A stretch of DNA of 11,036 bases from DASXIW01 sp036497785 (GTDB taxonomy: Bacteria > Pseudomonadota > Alphaproteobacteria > Acetobacterales > Acetobacteraceae). Below, one piece after another: positions 6,434-11,036 of the stretch. The number at the start of each line of letters is the position of its first letter. The first letter of the stretch is position 1. The notes below the pieces were generated by a model, which saw only the letters and a list, made by a program, of their open reading frames with translations, searched no databases and was not told the origin of the DNA. The stretch covers positions 1 to 11,036 of the forward strand of contig DASXIW010000116.1 of assembly GCA_036497785.1 (NCBI GenBank), read 5' to 3'. The translations under genes and the position numbers were made by a program.

Positions 6434-7950
6434 TATTTCCAGCTATATAGATAAAACCGCGGCAGTTCGTCCGGGTAGGGCTTGAAGTTGAGCTGGCGGG
6501 AGAAGGCGTACGTGGTCACACCGGTGTTCAGCGGCAGGAAATAGGCCTGATCCATCACCAGCTTGATGGCTGCCATGTAGGATTTGCGTCGCTCATTCGG
6601 GTTGGTGTTGGTGTCCCCGGCCTCTACCAGCTTTGCTAGCGTGGGGTCGCGTGCGTAGTCGTTGCCGCCGCCGGTGAAGAAGAATGGCAGGATGGCCGAG
6701 ACGTCGTTCACGGAGTAGCTGCCCCAACTCAAGATGTTCATCGGGCTGGTGCCGTCCAGGTTGCGCTTCACCGCCGCGGCGGTCTGAATCTGGCTGATCC
6801 GTGCATTGATGCCGACCGCCCGCAGATAGTTCTGCAGCGCGCCGCCGATCTCGGGCAGGGCGGCGCTGACGATTTCCGTGTCGAATCCGTTGGGATAGCC
6901 GGCTTCCGCCAATAGCTGCTTCGCGCGCGCGGGGTCGTAGTTGTAACGCATCGCCGTGGACGTATCGCAACCGAACTGCGTGAAGAAGCAAGGCCCGTCC
7001 GGCACCCGCGACCCGCCTTGCACCAGTTGCTTGGCGATGCTCTGCCGGTCGATGGCGTAGAAGATGGCCTGGCGCACCTTCTGCTTGGTGAGCGGATTGT
7101 CCGGCCCGGTTCGGCCGGCGGCGTCAAGTTGCAGGTACTGGATGCGCATCGTCTCGGCCCGCGTGGCCTGCAGGTTCGGCACGCGCGCGATATTGTCGAA
7201 GTTATCGGCGAGGAAATTCCAGGTCCAGTCGGCCTCCCCGCCGAGCAGTTCGTTCACCGCCGTGGTGGAATCGGCGACTTCATGGATTGCCAGGCGGCCT
7301 ATGGCGGGCTTGCCCTTGGGGCTGCCGGCGAAATAGCCCTCGTAGCGCTCCATATCGATCTCGCTGGCGCCAACGACCTTGGTGATGCGATACGGGCCGG
7401 TGCCGATGGGCGCCTGGGCATAGGCATCCTCGCCCACACGCTCGCGATAGGCTTTCGGCCAGATCGGCAGCACCATGGAGAGGTATTCCAGCGCCGCCGG
7501 AAACACCCGCTTCAGCTTGAGCCTGACGGTGTAGTCGTCGATCTTCTCGGCGCCCGCGAGCCACGAAAAATTGCTAGGCACGGAGACCTTCTTGTCGGCG
7601 AGGATGGTGTTGACGGTATAGACCACGTCGTCCGCGCTGAACGGGCTGCCGTCCTGGAAGGTGACGCCATGACGCAGCTGCATTTCAAGCGTGGTGTCGT
7701 CGGTGTATTTCCACGAGGTGGCGAGCAGCGGCTTGATGATGAAGCTGTCGGGGTCGCGATAGACCAGCGTGTCCCAGGCCTGGTGCGCGACGACCAGACC
7801 GGTGCGGAGCTGGTTGTAATAAGGATCCACATCGGGGATCTGGTCGAACCACACGATGCGCAGCGTATCGGCCGATTTCTGTGCCTCGGCAGGGCAGATC
7901 GCCGCCCCGCAGGCTACCAACAACCCGCCCAGCCACGCCCCGGTTCGCAT
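6433..7950 (-). CDS. ABC transporter substrate-binding protein, family 5 (peptide/nickel type)
   Basis: A 505-residue periplasmic binding protein of the DppA/OppA class. The signal peptide is residues 1-23 with a likely AEA|Q cleavage. There is no lipobox Cys at the cleavage point, so the mature protein should be soluble. The family 5 hallmarks are present: an N-terminal lobe with DTLVYRDPDS and LLATSWKYTDD, the signature segment LRHGVTFQDGSPFSADDVVY (about 92-111), APIGTGPYRI, then VRQAIFYAIDRQSIAKQL and AKQLLAEAGYPNG in the second lobe. It is the natural partner for the permease/ATPase operon at 1569-5255, yet it lies on the other strand beyond the deacetylase gene and must be transcribed separately. 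A purine-rich GGGGAT lies seven bases upstream of the ATG. The ligand cannot be named. A peptide, opine or other small cationic solute is possible. Confidence 0.94.
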   Translation of the reverse strand: MRTGAWLGGLLVACGAAICPAEAQKSADTLRIVWFDQIPDVDPYYNQLRTGLVVAHQAWDTLVYRDPDSFIIKPLLATSWKYTDDTTLEMQLRHGVTFQDGSPFSADDVVYTVNTILADKKVSVPSNFSWLAGAEKIDDYTVRLKLKRVFPAALEYLSMVLPIWPKAYRERVGEDAYAQAPIGTGPYRITKVVGASEIDMERYEGYFAGSPKGKPAIGRLAIHEVADSTTAVNELLGGEADWTWNFLADNFDNIARVPNLQATRAETMRIQYLQLDAAGRTGPDNPLTKQKVRQAIFYAIDRQSIAKQLVQGGSRVPDGPCFFTQFGCDTSTAMRYNYDPARAKQLLAEAGYPNGFDTEIVSAALPEIGGALQNYLRAVGINARISQIQTAAAVKRNLDGTSPMNILSWGSYSVNDVSAILPFFFTGGGNDYARDPTLAKLVEAGDTNTNPNERRKSYMAAIKLVMDQAYFLPLNTGVTTYAFSRQLNFKPYPDELPRFYLYSWK

Positions 7951-8006
7951 CGCCCCGATCCCCGCTTCCGGAGGCGAATCCTAAAAGCGGGGACTGGTCG
8001 GGGCAA

Positions 8007-8063
8007 GTAATACCACCCGCCTGAAATGATGACCCTTCCATCATTTCAGGCGGGTGGTATTAC
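8007..8063. repeat. Perfect 25-bp inverted repeat with 7-base loop
   Basis: Bases 8007-8031 and 8039-8063 are exact reverse complements around the loop ACCCTTC (8032-8038). The outer ends read GTAATACCACCCGCC and GGCGGGTGGTATTAC. No T-run follows on either strand, so it is not a canonical intrinsic terminator. It lies in the leader/upstream region of the binding-protein gene and downstream of the atypical SDR, both on the minus strand. The length and perfection of the stem suggest a recently formed or mobile palindromic element (REP- or MITE-like) or a strong RNA hairpin that limits read-through or protects an RNA end. Confidence 0.85.
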
Positions 8064-8090
8064 GCGCGGGGATGGTGGGGCGGCCGCGCG
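8063..8090. repeat. Short GC inverted repeat between the two large hairpins
   Basis: CGCGCGG at 8063-8069 pairs with CCGCGCG at 8084-8090, leaving a 14-base purine-rich spacer. It lies directly against the 25-bp stem on one side and ten bases from the composite hairpin on the other. In GC-rich DNA a seven-base stem can arise by chance, so it is listed mainly because it makes three potential stems in a row. Confidence 0.35.
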
Positions 8091-8100
8091 CCTAACAAAG

Positions 8101-8163
8101 ACTTATACCGACGGCCGTTGACCTGTGCTTGCAGGTCAACGCCCTGGGGCCGTTGGTATAAGT
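8101..8163. repeat. Composite hairpin abutting the SDR stop codon
   Basis: An outer stem of 16 positions (8101-8116 with 8148-8163; one G-T pair at 8110/8154) encloses an inner nine-bp stem. The inner stem is GTTGACCTG (8117-8125) with CAGGTCAAC (8132-8140), and the six-base loop is TGCTTG. An asymmetric seven-base bulge, GCCCTGG (8141-8147), sits on one side. The outer ends ACTTATACC and GGTATAAGT resemble those of the neighbouring 25-bp stem (TAATACC/GGTATTA). The element ends exactly at the base next to the minus-strand TGA at 8164-8166, so it could act as a 3' RNA stabiliser or terminator of the thioesterase-SDR operon. It may belong to the same repeat family as its neighbour. Confidence 0.8.
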
Positions 8164-8946
8164 TCATCCCATGGTCGCATTGAATCCGCCGCCATCCAGC
8201 AGCAGGTTCTGGCCGACGATGAAGCCCGAGGAGGCTGCGCACAGAAACACGCAGGCATCGCCGAACTCGGCTGGATCGCCGACCCGGCCGGCCGGGGAAA
8301 TGCGGGCCCGTTCGGCGATGACCTCGTCGGCGCTGCGACCGGCCTTGTCCGCCTCGACCTTGGCGTTGGCGCGTAGCCGGTCGGTGAGGAACGGGCCAGG
8401 GAGCAGATTGTTGATGGTGACGTTGTGGCGCGCAACCTGCCGGGCCAGGCCGCCGACGAAGCCGGTGAGGCCGGCGCGGGCGCCGTTGCTCATGCCCAAA
8501 GTGGGGATCGGCGACTTCACCGAACCCGAGGTGATGTTGACGATGCGGCCGAATTTGCGGGCGATCATGCCGTCCACCACCGCCTTGATCAGGAAGATCG
8601 GGGTCAGCATGTTGGCGTCCAGCGCGCGGATCCAGGCATCGCGGTCCCAGTCCCGGAAATCGCCGGCTGGCGGCCCGCCGGCATTGTTCACCAGAATATC
8701 TGGGTCCGGGCAGGCGGCCAGGGCGGCGGCCCGGCCGGCCTCGGTGGTGATGTCCCCGGCAACCGCCGTCACGCTGGCGCCGGTCGCGGCGCGGATCTCG
8801 GCTGCGGTCTGCTCCAGTGTCGCGGCGGTGCGCGCGGTGATTGTCACGGCCACTCCCTCGCGCGCCAGTGCCATGGCGCTGGCGCGCCCCAGCCCCTTGC
8901 TCGCGGCACAGACCAGCGCGCGTTTACCCGCAAGACCCATATCCAT
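8164..8946 (-). CDS. Atypical SDR-family protein lacking the canonical catalytic Tyr and Lys
   Basis: A 260-residue Rossmann-fold SDR. The cofactor loop CAASKGLG (13-20) departs from the classical TGxxxGxG by having Cys-Ala at its start. NNAG is at 87-90 and the structural Asn at N112. In the active-site region, ITSGSVKSPIP is followed by LGMSNGARAGL. Aligned with YxxxK proteins, the Tyr position is S153 and the Lys position is R157, while a Ser (S140) is kept. This matches the described 'BKR-like SDR-like' group, which lacks a perfect cofactor motif and catalytic tetrad, so the variation is probably a family trait and not decay. The C-terminal LLLDGGGFNAT is normal. The start has GGAG seven bases upstream, and the thioesterase stop lies two bases before the ATG, so the two are co-transcribed. 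A role in acyl or short-chain metabolite handling is inferred from that neighbour only. Confidence 0.9.
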   Translation of the reverse strand: MDMGLAGKRALVCAASKGLGRASAMALAREGVAVTITARTAATLEQTAAEIRAATGASVTAVAGDITTEAGRAAALAACPDPDILVNNAGGPPAGDFRDWDRDAWIRALDANMLTPIFLIKAVVDGMIARKFGRIVNITSGSVKSPIPTLGMSNGARAGLTGFVGGLARQVARHNVTINNLLPGPFLTDRLRANAKVEADKAGRSADEVIAERARISPAGRVGDPAEFGDACVFLCAASSGFIVGQNLLLDGGGFNATMG

Positions 8947-8948
8947 GT

Positions 8949-9458
8949 TCAGGCTCCGTCATTCGCCGGCGCTGCCGGCACGTGAATTTTTTCCATCTCT
9001 GCGCGGATGCGCGCCGGTATCGGCACCGGCCGCATTGTGGCGCGATCGACATAGACATGCACGAAATGCCCATCCGCCGAGGCTTCCTGCCGGTCGCCCC
9101 GGAACACTCCCAGCGCATACCGCACCGAACTTCGGCCGAGCGTGGCGACGCGCAGCCCTAGCGTTACCTCGTCCGGGTAGGTGATCTCGGAGAAGAAACG
9201 GCACCCATTCTCGACGACGATGCCGATGACCGGGCTCGTTTTGGGATCGAGCAGGCCGAGATCCATGGTGAAGCGGCTCACCGCCGTGTCGAACCATGCA
9301 TAATAGAGCGTATTGTTGACGTGACCATACACGTCGTTGTCATTCCAGCGCGTCGTTATCGTTGTGAAATGACGGAAATCGGCTCGGGTGGGCGGGCCAG
9401 GACGGATTTGCGGTTGGCGAATATGTGGCGAGCGGTCTGGCGGCGGCTGGTCTGTCAT
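8949..9458 (-). CDS. Acyl-CoA thioesterase, 4HBT/YbgC hotdog family
   Basis: A 169-residue hotdog-fold thioesterase that hydrolyses acyl-CoA to acid plus CoA in the cytoplasm. After a proline-rich N-terminal tail of about 25 residues comes the family motif RWNDNDVYGHVNN (37-49). Asp42 sits where the catalytic Asp of 4-hydroxybenzoyl-CoA thioesterase lies, followed by the long helix with LYYAWFDTAV. Later segments CRFFSEITYPDEVTLGLRV and VRYALGVF complete the fold. The start at 9458 (MTDQ) is preferred. The frame stays open to 9605, but that extension would run through the divergent promoter and over the copC start and has no family similarity. A GGA about nine bases upstream is a modest ribosome site. 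The gene is first in a two-gene operon with the atypical SDR. Chain-length preference is unknown. Confidence 0.9.
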   Translation of the reverse strand: MTDQPPPDRSPHIRQPQIRPGPPTRADFRHFTTITTRWNDNDVYGHVNNTLYYAWFDTAVSRFTMDLGLLDPKTSPVIGIVVENGCRFFSEITYPDEVTLGLRVATLGRSSVRYALGVFRGDRQEASADGHFVHVYVDRATMRPVPIPARIRAEMEKIHVPAAPANDGA

Positions 9459-9584
9459 GGCGCTATCCGGGAGAGTTCGGCCGGAGTACAGCGTTTCGGC
9501 CCCGGCGTCCACAAGCGCTCCCCCCCGCCATTGGACAGGCGCGGTGGCGGCGGCTAAACCGCCTGGACCTTCGACAAGGCATCC

Positions 9585-9598
9585 GAGGCATTCCCTTG
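9585..9598 (+). promoter_or_regulatory. Ribosome site and TTG start that set the copC start
   Basis: GAGG at 9585-9588 stands seven bases before TTG at 9596-9598. This is the only well-placed ribosome site near the beginning of the CopC signal peptide. No in-frame ATG exists between 9428 and the signal peptide core. TTG at 9611 and GTG further in are weaker alternatives. Confidence 0.55.
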
Positions 9599-9973
9599 AT
9601 CCCACGCAAGTTGCCGAACGGTCTGCTCGTGTTGGTAACCGCCTGCGGCGTGACCGCCTTCCTCGCGTCCGTGACGGCCGAAGCCCACGCCATCCTGATC
9701 GACAGCCAGCCCGCCATCGCCGGCACGGTCAAGGCAGGCCCGGTCGATGTGACATTGCGCTATAACAGCCGGATCGATGCCAGGCGCTCCCGTCTCACGC
9801 TGACGCGGCCGGATCACAGTCAGACGGTAATGCCGATCAGCCCTGGCGCGCATGAGGACGTGCTGATCACGAAGGCCGATCTGTCGCCCGGCGCCTACGT
9901 GCTGCGTTGGCAGGTGCTGGCAGTGGATGGACACATCACCCGGGGCGACGTGCCGTTCACTGTGGGGCCGTAG
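9596..9973 (+). CDS. copC: Periplasmic copper-binding protein CopC/YobA family
   Basis: About 125 residues from the TTG start. The signal peptide runs from RK (4-5) through a hydrophobic core to AEA (28-30), leaving His31 as the first mature residue. That is the defining CopC feature, because the N-terminal His forms the Cu(II) histidine brace. The small beta-sandwich follows: AHAILIDSQPAIAG, then VDVTLRYNSRID, and YVLRWQVLAVDGHITRGDV near the end. D111 and H113 in DGH are the remaining Cu(II) ligands. The Met-rich Cu(I) loop of plasmid-type CopC is absent, so this looks like the Cu(II)-only class. The copD-like gene starts three bases after the stop, so the pair is an operon for periplasmic copper binding and import or tolerance. 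It diverges from the thioesterase operon across a 137-base gap. Confidence 0.88.
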   Translation: MIPRKLPNGLLVLVTACGVTAFLASVTAEAHAILIDSQPAIAGTVKAGPVDVTLRYNSRIDARRSRLTLTRPDHSQTVMPISPGAHEDVLITKADLSPGAYVLRWQVLAVDGHITRGDVPFTVGP

Positions 9974-9976
9974 CCT

Positions 9977-11036
9977 GTGTCCCTGCTGGTCGATCTGTTT
10001 GGCTATCTGAGCATCATTATTCATGGCCTCACCATCGTCGCTCAGTCCATGACGCTGGGCGGGGTGTTTTTCCTGCTGTTCCTGGCGCGGTCGCAAGGCG
10101 GGAAGCTGGGGCCGGTGGGCGACGCGATATTGTGCGATACCGCCCGCATCGCCGCCTATGCCGCGCTGGGGTTGATCTTGTGCGAAGCGGCGACGGTGGC
10201 GCTGGAATCTGCCGTGCTCGTGGGCACGATCGATCTGTCCTTGTCCGACGTGCTGACCGCCAATTTCGCCATTGCCGGCGGAGTGAAGGTCGCCGCCGCC
10301 ATCGTTCTGGCCCTGCTGCTGTTCCTGACCGGCCCCCGTGCCCCGGCACCATTGCTGTTGGCGACAGGCCTAGTGGAGCTGGCTGCCGCGACCATGACCA
10401 CCCATGCCGCCGCCCGGCTGGACGACCGGCTGCCGCTGCTGGCGGTCAGCGCGCTGCACCAGCTTGGCGCGGCGATCTGGATCGGCGGCATACCCTGCTT
10501 CGTCTCCGCCCTGGCGCGCGTGCATGAGGCCGCGGCCTGGCGCACGATCGGCGCGCGGTTCTCGCGCATGTCCATGATCGGCGTGGCCTGCATCATCGTC
10601 TCCGGCGCGGTGATGAGCCTGCTGTACATCGGCTCGTGGGAGGCATTCTACGGCACCGCCTACGGGGTGATGGTCGGCGCAAAGATCGTCATGTTCCTCA
10701 TGCTGCTGGGGCTGGGCTACGGCAATTACCGTACCGTGGCCAATCTGCGGACCGATCCGGGCACCTCGCTCAATCGCATGAAGCGCTTTGCCGAGATAGA
10801 GATAGGCATCGGCTTCAGCGTGTTCTTCGCCGCCGCCTCGCTCACCTCCGTGCCGCCGGCGGTCGATCTCACGCAGGATCGCGTCACCTGGCAGGAAATC
10901 GCCGAACGCAACACCCCGGTCTGGCCGCGCATGACCTCGCCGGACCACGACGTGCTGGCGCTGCCGGCGTTGCAGGCCAAGCTGGATGCCCAGGCGGCGG
11001 CGCGCAAAACCAAGCCCCAGCCCGCCTTCGTGCCCG
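9977..11036 (+). CDS. copD: CopD-family copper membrane protein, 3' end outside the window
   Basis: An open frame from GTG at 9977 to the window edge, at least 353 residues and without a stop. It is very hydrophobic with about eight predicted membrane helices. Conserved CopD features are a His in the first helix (H16), TTHAA with H143, HQLGAAIWIGG (161-171) with H161, and RFSRMSMIGV plus an SGA turn (194-211). After the membrane part the protein continues with a hydrophilic stretch containing WPRMTSPDHD and an Ala/Lys/Gln-rich segment. More domains or helices may therefore lie beyond the edge. CopD with CopC is associated with moving copper across the inner membrane. The GTG start is inferred from its position three bases after copC. 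The ribosome site (GTGGGG) is only fair and translational coupling is likely. The C-terminal function is not identifiable here. Confidence 0.88.
   Translation, partial: MSLLVDLFGYLSIIIHGLTIVAQSMTLGGVFFLLFLARSQGGKLGPVGDAILCDTARIAAYAALGLILCEAATVALESAVLVGTIDLSLSDVLTANFAIAGGVKVAAAIVLALLLFLTGPRAPAPLLLATGLVELAAATMTTHAAARLDDRLPLLAVSALHQLGAAIWIGGIPCFVSALARVHEAAAWRTIGARFSRMSMIGVACIIVSGAVMSLLYIGSWEAFYGTAYGVMVGAKIVMFLMLLGLGYGNYRTVANLRTDPGTSLNRMKRFAEIEIGIGFSVFFAAASLTSVPPAVDLTQDRVTWQEIAERNTPVWPRMTSPDHDVLALPALQAKLDAQAAARKTKPQPAFVP

Noticed and set aside
7018..8010. 330-residue open frame on the plus strand
   Set aside because: It is antisense to the family 5 binding protein and has no coherent domain.
8117..8140. 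GTTGACCTG...CAGGTCAAC as a regulator operator
   Set aside because: It forms the inner stem of a larger hairpin placed downstream of a stop codon, so an RNA or repeat-element role is simpler than an operator.
8007..8163. CRISPR-like or tRNA-like structure
   Set aside because: There are inverted rather than regularly spaced direct repeats, and no cloverleaf or T-loop consensus could be drawn.
8171..9184. 337-residue open frame on the plus strand
   Set aside because: It spans the antisense of two well-supported minus-strand genes, the atypical SDR and the thioesterase, with Ala/Arg/Pro-rich composition.
9459..9605. Longer N-terminus for the thioesterase starting at 9605
   Set aside because: It would cover the divergent promoter and the copC ribosome site, and the added 49 residues have no hotdog similarity.
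1..11036. Defence, toxin-antitoxin, secretion or biosynthetic cluster
   Set aside because: Every sizeable gene fits a known transport, envelope, SDR/thioesterase or copper family. No nuclease, toxin, helicase, synthase or transposase motif was seen.

Overview
This is a GC-rich chromosomal stretch, most likely from an alphaproteobacterium of the Acetobacteraceae/Rhodospirillales type. That placement is an inference. It rests on base composition, on the flavour of the putative FlgD tail, and on the mixture of Opp/Dpp transport genes, short-chain dehydrogenases (SDRs) and a YibQ-type deacetylase. Genes are densely packed on both strands. I see no tRNA, rRNA, CRISPR array, transposase or phage gene.

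Layout from left to right. At 1-164 is the 3' end of a plus-strand gene that reads like the C-terminus of the flagellar hook cap protein FlgD. It converges on a minus-strand pair, an SDR oxidoreductase (684-1442) followed by a secreted M23/LytM-like protein (173-670). A short divergent region carrying a 14-bp direct repeat separates this pair from a four-gene plus-strand operon (1569-5255). That operon encodes two Opp/Dpp-type permeases and two ATPases, and every junction in it is an ATGA stop/start overlap. Directly after the last ATPase lies a truncated, frameshifted remnant of a class I cytochrome c (5257-5392). A plus-strand YibQ-like divergent polysaccharide deacetylase follows (5483-6415). 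Convergent with it is a minus-strand family 5 solute-binding protein (6433-7950), a plausible binding partner for the split-off transporter.

Upstream of the binding-protein gene is a 213-bp intergenic block (7951-8163) dominated by strong inverted repeats. They include a perfect 25-bp stem and a composite hairpin flush with the stop codon of the next gene. Then comes a minus-strand operon of a 4HBT acyl-CoA thioesterase (8949-9458) and an atypical SDR (8164-8946) whose usual catalytic Tyr and Lys are replaced. Divergent from it is a plus-strand copper pair: copC (9596-9973, probable TTG start) and a copD-family membrane protein (9977 onward) that runs off the window.

Functionally the window holds a peptide-type ABC importer (permeases, ATPases and a separately transcribed binding protein), cell-envelope proteins (the M23-like protein and the deacetylase), an acyl-CoA/SDR metabolic pair and a periplasmic copper-handling pair. 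I found no convincing new multi-gene system. The most unusual items are the structured intergenic block, the cytochrome c relic, the M23 protein lacking a zinc ligand and the direct-repeat regulatory region.
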